A DNA stretch of 64,000 nucleotides, from positions 7,213,001 through 7,277,000 of the forward strand of contig NC_083688.1 of assembly GCF_033118175.1 (NCBI RefSeq), in the 5' to 3' direction. The notes under the pieces were generated by a model that had not been told where the DNA came from, did not search any database, and saw only the letters and a program-made list of their open reading frames with translations. The translations under genes were made by a program, and so were the position numbers. The DNA is from Dama dama (lineage: Eukaryota > Chordata > Mammalia > Artiodactyla > Cervidae). Shown here in pieces: positions 43,641 through 53,660 of the stretch; positions within the stretch are counted from its first letter, which is position 1, and the number at the start of each line of letters is the position of its first letter.

Positions 43641-44439
43641 AGGGAGCTGGCCAGGGCTTCCCTGGAATACCCCTAAGGTGTGGAAAAAGCATTTCCTAAA
43701 ATGCCAGATACTCAGGGATGTGACCTGCTCCGGTCCTGTCTCTGAACACCCAGGGATGCCAGAACTTGTTCTGTAGAAGCAAGAACATTAGCAGGGAGTG
43801 GGGTGGCTTTAGGGGAGGGGAGTGCTGTTTCCATGGTGATTCAGTGGTGAGACACTTGAAAGGGGTCCCTGACCACTTGTGGGAGGGAGGAACAAGGGAT
43901 GAAGCTTTGACAACTCACCCCATGGCCTTTTCTTAAAGAAAAGGAGCATCAGATTCGCATTGGAGTCATCTGCCTCCAAGCTTGGTTGTGTTAATTAGGG
44001 ACAATGACTTAGATGTTCCAAGTTGGGAGCCTGGGTCTGCTCCCACCCCTGCACCTGACTCTAGGTAACCCAGAGTAGATTTTGGTCCCTCTCTGGGCCT
44101 CTGTCTATAAAGGAGGCTGGGGTTTAGGAGTCTCTAAGGGCCCCTGGAGCTCGAATGGCCTCTGCTTCTATGTCACTTTGAGGTTGGAATCCTCTCCTGA
44201 CATCCTGGAATTCCCTACCTGGTTGCTGTCAGTGACCACAAACACAAATTCAGCTCATCAGTCACTGACTCTGCTCAGAATTTTAGCTGTCTCTCTCAGG
44301 GTAAGGAGTTCCAGTAGCTTATTACATGCTAACAAGATCATGCTGCCTCATAAAACATTAAGAATACCCTGCATCTCATGCCAGGATTGGGGCAACAGGT
44401 TTATATGTACCCTGGGAGTCAGGAAGTGAACAGAATATG

Positions 44440-44610
44440 GGCCTTGGGCAGACAGACCTAGGTTCAAATCCTAGCTCTGCCAATTGCTTGCAGTGTGCAG
44501 ATGGCTTAAGCTCTCACCCTGAACTTTCTTATTTACAAAAGATCAAAAGAGCCTCTACTCTCAGTGATGCTGGGAGGATTAAACAAGCTGATGTCTCTGG
44601 GCAGTTTCAA
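44440..44610 (+). mobile_element. MIR SINE
   Basis: 'ctaggttcaaatcctagctc' is the canonical MIR tRNA-related box B region, followed by the degraded core. Confidence 0.75.
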
Positions 44611-44924
44611 AGGACACTTCCTGCAGTGAGTCTTCTCTGTTACAAAATGAGGAACCAAGGATCAAGAGAGGGCCCTTAAAAACCTTCATAAAAAAACAGC
44701 CTCCTGGGTATGTAGGCATGGAGATGGCAGGAGGTGGCAATGAGGACAGTCATAAATATCCACTTAGAAGTTTCAGTTGGCAGTAGTTTGTGAGGCCAAA
44801 TTCCAGCGATGGGGGAGGTAAAGGACTGCATCCTGCGGTTTAGGCTTTGAGGCTGGATTAGAGCTATTTAGAGGAGGCTCGACTGAAGCGTCTGAGCGCG
44901 CATGCCGCACGCATCCCAGGAAAG

Positions 44925-45145
44925 GGCTTCCCAGGTGGCGCTAGTGGTAAAGAACCCCCCTGCCAATGCAAGAGACGTAAGAAATGCAGGTTTGATCCCT
45001 GGGTCAGGAAGATCTCCTGGAGGAGGGCATGGCAACCCACTCCAGTATTCTTGCCTGGAGAATCCCATGGACAGAGGAGCCTGGCGGGCTATGGTCCATG
45101 GGGTCACTAAGAGTTGGACATGGCTGAAGCAACTTAGCATGCATC
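44925..45145 (+). mobile_element. Bov-tA SINE
   Basis: 'gggcttcccaggtggcgc' to 'gaagcaacttagcat'. It is flanked by GCATCCCAGGAAAG and GCATCCCATGAAAG, a 14-bp target-site duplication with one mismatch. Confidence 0.95.
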
Positions 45146-45604
45146 CCATGAAAGGGCCTGGAACTCCGAGATGGGAGTTGGAGTCGGGGAGTCTGAGCCC
45201 CTGTTGGAATCTGGCTTCCAAGACATCCATTGAGCGCCCAGAAAAGCCAAGGCTCAGAGTGGGATGGGATGTGCTGAGCCACCTGAAAGAATGGATGGGA
45301 CTCACCTTGGAGGCACTGGCTCCTGGAGAGCAGCCTCGAATTCCCTGCTGATGGTTTGTCTCACCAGGACCGTGTACTCTGAGGCATTCTTTTGGGATCG
45401 CCACCTTCTGCTCCTAAGCCCACTTAAAGAGACAGTAAGGGAAAAAACAGACTGCTGATAATTGATAAAATGTAGTCACACCTCTGCATCCTATATTATC
45501 CCATCACTTGCCAAGGGGTGTGGAAACCCTGGCACCAACCAGTATCTCTTGAGTAACTGATTCATGGAACTGACTGACTCATTTAGACTGAGGTATAACT
45601 TCTC

Positions 45605-48067
45605 GAAAAAGCAAGAGAATTCCAGGAAAACATCTACTTCTACTTTACTGACTATGCCAAAGCCTTTGACTGTGTGGATCACAACAAACTGTGGAAAATT
45701 CTGAAAGAGATGGGAATACCAGACCACCTGACCTGCCTATTGAGAAGCCTGTATGCAGGTCAAGAAGCAACAGTAGAACTAGACATGGAACAACAGACTG
45801 GTTCCAAATAGGGAAAGAAGTACGTCAAGGCTGTATATTGTCACCCTGCTTATTTAACTTATATGCAGAGTACATCATGAGAAACGCTGGGCTGGAAGAA
45901 GCACAAGCTGGAATCAAGATTACTGGGAGAAATATCAATAACCTCAGATATGCAGATGACACCACCCTTATGGCAGAAAGTGAAGAAGAACTAAAGAGCC
46001 TCTTGATGAAAGTGAAAGAAGAGAGTGAAAAAGTTGGCTTAAAAATCAACATTCAGAAAACTAACATCATGGCATCTGGTCCCATCACTTCATGGCAAAT
46101 AGATGGGGAAACAATGGAAATCAGTTCAGTTTAGTTCAGTCGTTCAGTTGTGTCTGACTCTCTACGACCCCATGAATCGCAGCACTCCAGGCCTCCCTAT
46201 CTATCACCAACTCCCAGAGTTTACCCAAACTCATGTTCATTGAGTCGGTGATTCCATCCAACCATCTCATCCTCAGTCGCCCCCTTCTCCTCCTGCCCCC
46301 AATCCCTCCCAGCATCAGGGTCTTTTCCAATGAGTCAACTCTTCACATGAGGTGGCCAAAGTATTGGAGTTTCAGCTTCAGCGTCAGTCCTTCCAATGAA
46401 CACCCAGGACTAATCTCCTTTAGGATGGACTGGTTGGATCTCCTTGCAATCCAAAGGACTCTCAAGAGTCTTCTCTAACACCACAGTTCAAAAGCATCAA
46501 CTTTTCGGCGCTCAGCTTCCTTCACAGTCCAACTGTCACATCCATACATGACCACTGGAAAAACCAGAGCCTTGACTAGACGAACTTTTGTTGGCAAAAT
46601 AATGCCTCTGCTTTTTAATATGCTATCTAGGTTGGTCATAACTTTCCTTCCAAGGAGTAAGCATCTTTTAAGTTCATGGCTGCAATCACCATCAGCAGTG
46701 ATTTTGGAACCCCCAAAAATAAAGTCTGCCACTGTTTCCACTGTTTCCCCATCTATTTGCCATGAAATGATGGTACCAGATGCCATGATCTTAGTTTTCT
46801 GAATGTTGAGCTTTAAGTCAACTTTTTCACTCTCATCAAGAGGCTTTTTAGTTCCTCTTCACTTTCTGCCATAAGGGTGGTGTCATGTGCATATCTGAGG
46901 TTATTGATATTTCTCCTGGCAATCTTGATTCCAGCTTGTGCTTCTTCCAGCTCAGCATTTCTCATGATGTACTCTGCATGTAAGTTAAATAAGCCAGGTG
47001 ACAATATACAGCCCTGAAGTACTCCTTTTCCTATTTGGAACCAGTCTGTTGTTCCATGTCCAGTTCTAACTGTTGCTTCCTGACCTGCATATAGGTTTCT
47101 CAAGAGGCAGGACAGGTGGTCTGGTATTCCCATCTCTTGAAGAATTTTCCACAGTTTGTTGTGATCCACACAGTCAAAGGCTTTGGCATAGTCAATAAAG
47201 CAGAAATAGATGTTTTTCTGGAACTCTCTTGCTTTTTTGATGATCCAGCAGATGTTGACAATTTGATCTCTGGTTCCTCTTCCTTTTCTAAAACCAGCTT
47301 GAACATCTGGAAGTTCACGGTTCATGTATTGCTGAAGCCTGGCTTGGAGAATTTTAAGCATTACTTTATTAGCGTGTGAGATGAGTGCAATTATGCGGTA
47401 GTTTGAGAATTCTTTGACGTTGCCTTTCTTTGGGATTGGAATGAAAACTGACTGTTTCCATAGTGACAAACTTCACTTTTTTGGGCTCCAAAATCACTGC
47501 AGATGGTGACTGCAGCCATGAAATAAAAAGATGCTTGCTTCTTGGAAGAAAAGCTATGACCAACCTAGACAGCATATTAAAAAGCAGAGACATTACTTTG
47601 CCAACAAAGGTCCGTCTAGTCAAAGCTTTGGTTTTTCCAGTAGTCATGTATTATGGATGTGAAAGTTGGACTATAAAGAAAGCTGAGCGCTGAAGAATTG
47701 ATGCTTTTGTACTGTGGTGTTGGAGAAGACTCTTGAGAGTTCTTTGGACTGCAAAGAGATCCAACCACTCCATCCTAAAGGAAATTTGTTGTGAATATTT
47801 ATTGGAAGGAGTGATGCTGAAGCTGAAGCTTCAATCCTTTGGCCACCTGATGCGAAGAACTGACTCATTGGAAAAGACCCTGATGCTGGGAAAGATTGAA
47901 GGCAGGAGAAGGAGATGACAGAGGATGAGATGGTTGGATGGCATCACCAACTCAATGGACATGAGTTTGAGTAAGTTCCAGGAGTTGGTGACGGACAGGG
48001 AATCTGGTGTACTGCAGTCCATGGGGTCACAAAGAGTCGGACATGACTGAGCAACTGAACTGAACTG
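45605..48067 (+). mobile_element. BovB LINE interrupted by a second, inverted BovB
   Basis: The host BovB occupies 45605-46120 and 47461-48067, 5'-truncated at the reverse-transcriptase block beginning KAREFQENI and containing NNLRYADDTTLM. It is bounded by a perfect 10-bp duplication ATAACTTCTC (45595-45604 and 48068-48077). The frame is interrupted, so it is non-coding now. Confidence 0.92.
46121..47460 (-). mobile_element. BovB LINE inserted in inverse orientation
   Basis: A 1.34-kb 5'-truncated BovB from its 3' tail (left, 'tcagttcagtttagttc') to the reverse-transcriptase block FIPIPKKGNVKEFSNYRII. Its longest open part (46813-47469) keeps QAGFRKGRGTRDQIVNICWI but has LRYAHDTTL where the family has YADD: the first catalytic Asp of that motif is replaced by His. 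Confidence 0.92.
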
Positions 48068-48089
48068 ATAACTTCTCATCTGTCTTTTT

Positions 48090-48275
48090 TTAAAAATATT
48101 TATTTATTTGGCTGCACTGCATTTGGGTTGCTGCATGTGTGATATTCTATCTTCATTGTGGCATGTGGGATATTTTATTTTAGTTGTGGCATGTGGGATC
48201 TAGTTCCCTGACCAGGGATTGAACCCCTGTATTGGGGGTATGGTGTCCTAGCTAATGGACCACCAGGGAAGTTGC
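48090..48275 (-). mobile_element. CHR SINE (reverse)
   Basis: 'gggatctagttccctgacc', 'agggattgaacccctg', 'ggaccaccagggaagt'. Confidence 0.85.
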
Positions 48276-48410
48276 TGGTTTTTTTTAAACCCCCAAACTC
48301 CCATCACTTTAGCTTGATTTTGTGCACACAGGCATGAACTCCAGGAAGCTGTAAGCAAGCAGTCATAGATGCTAAGTTTACAGAAAATAATAGATTACAG
48401 GTAGGGGATT

Positions 48411-48608
48411 AAGGGCTTTCCTGGTGGCTCAGACAGTACAGAATCTGCCTGCAATGTGGGACACCTGGGTTTGATTCCTGTGTTGGGAAGATCCCTTGGG
48501 GAAGGGAATGGCTACCCACTCCAGTATTCTTGCCTGGAGAATTCTAGGGATAGAGGAGCCTGGTGGGCTATAGTCCATGGGGTTGCAAAGAGTTGGACAT
48601 GACTGATA
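48411..48608 (+). mobile_element. Bov-tA SINE
   Basis: 'gggctttcctggtggctc', 'tgggtttgattcctgtg', 'aagagttggacatgactg'. Confidence 0.93.
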
Positions 48609-48639
48609 ACTAATAGTGGGAGGACAGAAGGGAGAACTC

Positions 48640-49015
48640 TCATGCTCTACCTCTTGCTGTCAATTGCAGACTCCCCAGAAAGAGACATAACCTTGCATCG
48701 CCCAACAGGAAGAGGGCTACTATGTTACTGCCCAGCAGGAGGAGGAATTTCTCTTTGCCTGGCAACAGTCTAGCCAATGAGAGACTGTCCTAACTCAGCC
48801 AATGAAGAGTCACTACCCTTCGAACTCCCAGTTTCCTCCAATAGATGGTTTATAGTGGCCCCTCTTTCCCTTATAAAGAAACATTCCTCTCCTTGTTCTT
48901 TGGACTTGCTTATTGTTCATCATGAATCGCATGTCCCAAATGGCAATTCTTTGCTGTTTCTGAATAAATCCATTTAGCTGGTCAAATGACAGGCTGTTTT
49001 TTGTTTTTCTTTTTT
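48640..49015 (+). mobile_element. Possible solo retroviral-type LTR
   Basis: The stretch has LTR-like architecture. CCAATGA boxes lie near 48774 and 48799, a TATA-like CTTATAAAG near 48879, and AATAAA near 48962 followed by a T-rich run. No internal gag, pol or env sequence adjoins it. The exact ends and family are not determined, so this is tentative. Confidence 0.4.
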
Positions 49016-49549
49016 TAGGTTTTCAGAAGTTACCCTGAGGGAGAATTGGTGGGAGCTGGGAGACCCTTCCCCAGTTGAGAGCTACTAGAATGAATTTGGG
49101 CTTATAAGGCTGCCACATAGGCTATTCTATATCCTTCCAGAGACCATTGTTGCAAAAAGGCAAGCTGCCAGGGTGGTAGGCACAGCTCTGGCCGCACTGT
49201 AGCACTCGTCTTGTGCACTCAGTTTGATGGATCCCAATTGCAAGTACCCGCACCTCTCTGGGAGGGAGTGGCTCTCTACACAGGACTGTTGGGAGTTGGT
49301 GGATAAATTCCCCAGTTCCTGTCTCTGGTAGTGGAACATATCTAGAGGGTTTAATACTGAACTCCCAAAGCACCCTAGGAGGACTGAGTTCCACTTGCTC
49401 AGAGACCTGACCTGTCTGACTGTGCACCTGGACTGGCTGCTTCCCCTCCCTCTCTTCCACTCTTCTATTGGTGCTTTCTGAAATCATTGCACTGAAATAA
49501 ATACCCCCAAGTCCTTGTCTCTGGTCCACTGCTGGGGACCCAACTGAAG

Positions 49550-50225
49550 ACCCTATCCAGTAAAGCCCCTACATATGAACTTTCAAAGATGCAAACATGC
49601 ATCTGATTCCAGCAGGAACCAGAATCTGTGTCATCAATGTCAGGCATGAGTGAAACTGCAGCTTGCCCTCCATCTCCTATTGCTGACGATCCTTCAGCTC
49701 CACCATCTCCCATCTCCTCTCTCTTCTCCAGTCAGTAGTTCTTCTTGCCTGCTCACTCGATGCCAGCCTCTGTAAGCCAGTGGTTGTACTTTTCAAGGTA
49801 CTGTGCATGAGTTCAGTTGTGTCTGATTATTTGAGACCCCACGGACTGTAGCCCACCAGGCTCCTCTGTCCATTCTTTAAGGAAGAATACTGGAGCGGGT
49901 TGCCGTTCCCTGCTCCAGGGGATCTTCCTGACCTAGGGGTCAGACCCTCGTCTTCTGTGTCTCCTGCATTGGCAGGCAGATTCTTTACCACTGTGCCACC
50001 TGGGAAGCTTCAAGGTGCTGTACTGTGAGGTGAAATATATTTTACTTTTGTGTGTTTGTTTGTATGCATTATTTGTATAAGAAATATTATAAATCTATTA
50101 CAGTATAGTACTGTATAGCTGATAGTGTTAGCTGGGTACCTAGGCTAACTTCTTTGGACTTAGTGAAAAAATTGGACTTACCAATGTGCTTTCAGAATGG
50201 AACACATTCGCATGTAGGGGACTTA
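49550..50225 (+). mobile_element. Unclassified dispersed repeat, split by a SINE
   Basis: The style of 'aactttcaaagatgcaaac', 'gtcaggcatgagtgaaac' and 'catgtaggggacttactc' is that of a dispersed repeat I have seen in ruminant DNA but cannot name. A Bov-tA interrupts it at 49806-50013. Confidence 0.35.
49806..50013 (-). mobile_element. Bov-tA SINE
   Basis: Reverse-oriented: 'cagttgtgtctgattatt', 'gaagaatactggagcggg', 'ttctttaccactgtgccacc'. TTCAAGGTACTGT before and TTCAAGGTGCTGT after look like a 13-bp duplication with one change. Confidence 0.9.
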
Positions 50226-50322
50226 CTCTAGTCTTAACAGTCAAGACTGGTGAAGAGCCTTTGAGAAATAAGAGCACACACTTTTCCATTCGATTTTGCC
50301 TTTTTCTCTAAAAATAGAGCTC

Positions 50323-50328
50323 TTTATT
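50323..50328 (-). promoter_or_regulatory. IFNLR1: Candidate IFNLR1 poly(A) signal AATAAA
   Basis: TTTATT on the plus strand gives a canonical minus-strand AATAAA directly after the AT-rich end of the presumed 3'-UTR. It is the best-placed signal downstream of the stop codon. Confidence 0.55.
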
Positions 50329-52079
50329 TAAACAGTTTAGGGTAGGTCCCAACAAGCATTAGGAAATTATTTAAATATGATATAAACATAAAATAAAGCT
50401 AGAAATAAATACAAATATCTCAGAGCAATATATAAACTTCTCAGTACCCTAAAGAATCGGAATCTTACTTTTACTTAGGGCATTACCTGCTCCACCCCCG
50501 TTGTTCTTCACATGTGGCCTTGGAGTTCAAGCTATGCAGTTCCTGGCCATTGAGTTTATGAAAGGGCTTTGTAAACAGTTCAGTGCTGAGTACACCTAAC
50601 TAATAATATTGGCCAGCATGTTCTTTCCTAATGCTGCCCATAGTTTTTTGTTTATAACTTAATGACCATGAAGGAGCTGGACTTTTAGAATTCAAGGAGG
50701 GTTCAGCCTATGTCAGAAATTAAACTTTGAAAAAAATACTTAGAAAACACACAAGGTTTCAGAATACAGTGGTTAGTTACTTCACACCAGCCTAAGACAA
50801 CTGTGACGATAGCTTTTAGGGACTTGGAATTACCTCCTCGAAGCAGCTCAACAGGTTCCAGAAAGGACACCGGGCTTGGTCTGGGTATTTCCCTGGGAAC
50901 TGGTCCTGAGCCTTCCCCAGTGCCACGGGTACAGCTTGTTTTTCTTCTCCTGTGTTGAGTGATGGATGTAGACAAGCCTCATGGGAGAGAAACCCCTGCA
51001 GACAGGCACGTGTGTGTGCCTGGGCGTGCAGGCACGTGCATGCCTCCCAGCAGTGGTGAAGGCCCCTGCAACCCCATGCCCCTTGCCGAGACCTTCGTAC
51101 TGTTTACTTGGCCAAAGGGACCGGGGTTGCCCTGGCGGGCCAGAGACCCAACCTCACTCTTAGCGATATATATAGTGAAGTCAACATTTCTGCTTCCTCA
51201 TCTGAAACAGAAGACAGGATTTGCAGCTTCAAAGGGGGTTTGTTAACTTTTTCTTTAGCAGTGGAGACTCCCAAGCACAATTGCACATGGAGAGTGCTGG
51301 AGAAAAATGAGGGGTCCAGGGAGGTTGCTCTGGTTGAAACTGGGGAAGCTCTAGCTTCCCCTGAGATTGAGACTCCTCCTGTGAAGCCCAGGGTCTTTTG
51401 GGAACACAGTTTGAGAAGCCCTGGAAGTTTGAGAAGCTTTTCCAGATCATTCTCTCTATGCTATACCTTTATGCTGACTTCTAAACAGCACAGCCCTGTG
51501 GGTACAAAGCTTATGAAGATGCTTTTTGCATCACTGGAAAAACGTGTAAGTCCTGGCAGGTGAAATGGCAGAGCCAAGGTTTGTTCTGATCTCTGTGGTT
51601 CCCGCAGGGCCACAAAACTGACAAAATTAGGTTACCAAATCAGTTGTTTGAGAACATCCATCACTACCCCCAGGGAAGAACAGTCACCTATTTCCAGAAA
51701 CAGTGGTTTCTCAAAACTGGAAAGGGAAATAGGACATCTTTACAACCACAATGGGCAACTGAAGGGTCTAAAGTTCTAAGCTGGGGATCACAGGCTTGGG
51801 GGCCCAATTCCCTGCTGGGTTGCTTCTTCACCATCAATTAATCAGGCTCCCTAGACAGTGGACCATTTGGTTCTTTCTTTGCCGCGAAAAGGGAGAGGGA
51901 CCAGGGATCCCCTTGACTGGGCTTCAGCTTTTGAGAACTCAGTTTCCTGACCACAAGGCGGGGGGCAGTGAGGGTGGGAGGTAGGTGGGAGACTTGGAGT
52001 GAGAATCCAGTCACTCTGAGTTTAGGATCACAGGTGGGAGATGCCCAGTGGTCCCCCCACCCCCCAGAGCCTGGGTGGA

Positions 52080-52330
52080 TGGGAGAATCCTACTGGTCGC
52101 CACGTGGTGAGTGCCAACGATGTGGCAGGCATCACGCGTCTGTCAGAACTCTCACCACGCCCCAGGTGGTAGCTGGAGAGGAGACTCAGGCACAGAGGAG
52201 GAGGGTGTCTCCCCATCCGCCACACAACTGGTAAATGGCAGAGCTGGGATCTGGACCCAGGTCTGTCTGATATTATAGATTGTGAAACGCGTGACTCAGA
52301 GACTGGGCTTTCAATGACGACGCCCTTCCC
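52080..52330 (+). mobile_element. MIR SINE
   Basis: 'gatgtggcaggcatcacg', 'ggagactcaggcacagagg', 'aatggcagagctgggatc' in MIR order. Antisense within the IFNLR1 3'-UTR. Confidence 0.75.
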
Positions 52331-52880
52331 CTTCCTCTGCCTCTCCAACACCCTTGGCCAACTAGATTTTTCTTCACTGGGGCCCACCCTAGGGAACTCA
52401 TAAACCAGAAGGCCGAGTTCTGCGGAGGAGGAAGCCCAGCGGATGCTGGAGAAAGATGAGAGTCTCTGCTCCACCAGATGTGCCTGCAATTCCTTCTCTC
52501 CCCAAAGCCGGATGGGCCCTTGCACTGTCGGCTTTCAGTGTCCACTGGGACCTGACCTTGCCCATTTCACATTGTCTGGAGATAATCTTTCCAGCTGGCC
52601 TATCACCCCAGGGTCAGTGGGGTGATCTGACACCCAACCAACCTCTGACCTCCTCCCATTCTCGTCTCCACCCCTCCTGGTGCTTGGCACAAAGCAGGCA
52701 GGTCAGAGGGCAGGTGGCTTCTGATGGCTCAGCCTGGTGGACAGCCTCTAATGGCTGGGGTTCCCCGAGGTACTCTGAAGACCGTCTGCTGCCCCAGCAA
52801 CGATACTCCCAGGATTTCAAGTCTTGGTGACGCCTTGGGTCCCTGGAAAACTCAGCAGCAGCCAGACTCGGAGGCACAGC

Positions 52881-53660
52881 TCACCTGGCCAAGTAATGCC
52901 CCAGGGGTCTGACCTCGGTCCTCTGGAGGCTCTTAGCCCTGCAGCTGCCAGCACTGCTGTCCTCACTTTCTGACTCCCTCCAACCCTCTTCCTCCTCTTC
53001 TTCCTCCCCCTCAACATCCTCAGGACTATTGTCCCAGCAGAAGGTCAGTGTCCGAAGAGAAACCGGGGGTTCTCCAGGGACTAGATTCAGCCCTGGTGAT
53101 GATAAGCCCCAGGTGGTCCAGGAGGAGAGGTTGTCTTTGGGGGGCTCTCCTGAGGAACTGGAGTCCTCGGAGAATTTGGGTGGTGGGAGAGGCTTCTGGT
53201 GTTCCTCCCGATGCAGCCCCTGGCCTGGCCCCTTCTTGGCCAAATAGCCGGAGGATCCAGCCTCATCCCAGGAGGAGGAGGAGCCGGCAGTGCTGGCCCA
53301 GCTTCTGCCTGAAGAATCGTAGGCAGAGGAGCCTTCCCCCTGGACCAGCGGAGTCCAGGGCCCTCCTGCCTCGGTGGGCCCCGGACTCTGGAGTTCCTGC
53401 CCCAGGAAGGGGGGCGGTTCAATGTAGGGCTGGAAGCTGACACTGGGATCCGTGTCCTCTTCATCTGTGTTCTCCTCACCGTCCTTCTCCTCAGTGCTGT
53501 CCTTCTCTGGTCCGGCCTGGACGGGGGCTGGGGCCCTGGCTCTAGAGGTCAGCCTGACCCTATTGGTCAGTTCCTTTTGGGGACAGAGGATCAGGTTGTG
53601 CACGCACTCTGGGACACTAGGCTGAAAGGTTGCCCTGTAGTGTCTGTGTCCGGAGAAGTT
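52881..53660 (-). CDS. IFNLR1: IFNLR1 exon 7 (cytoplasmic tail)
   Basis: 780 nt, 259 residues and TGA at 52883-52881. It starts after CCCAAATCAG with AACTTCTCCGG (NFSGHRHYRATFQPS) and ends LGHYLAR. Tyrosine motifs are QPYIEPP, SSGYLAKKG and GHYLAR. An acidic run EGEEEEEEEG occurs near the C-terminus, longer than the human one as I recall it. The reading frame also continues open about 50 codons into intron 6, which has no bearing on the spliced product. Confidence 0.95.
   Translation of the reverse strand, partial: NFSGHRHYRATFQPSVPECVHNLILCPQKELTNRVRLTSRARAPAPVQAGPEKDSTEEKDGEENTDEEDTDPSVSFQPYIEPPPFLGQELQSPGPTEAGGPWTPLVQGEGSSAYDSSGRSWASTAGSSSSWDEAGSSGYLAKKGPGQGLHREEHQKPLPPPKFSEDSSSSGEPPKDNLSSWTTWGLSSPGLNLVPGEPPVSLRTLTFCWDNSPEDVEGEEEEEEEGWRESESEDSSAGSCRAKSLQRTEVRPLGHYLAR

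Larger units (their letters stand above)
50300..52880 (-). other. IFNLR1: IFNLR1 3' untranslated region (predicted)
   Basis: About 2.6 kb between the stop codon and the AATAAA at 50328-50323. The distal 100 nt is very AT-rich, with ATTTA pentamers on the minus strand (complement of 50372-50376 and 50406-50410), suggesting AU-rich-element control of mRNA stability. A MIR lies at 52080-52330. The human gene also has a long 3'-UTR. The extent is inferred. Confidence 0.55.
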
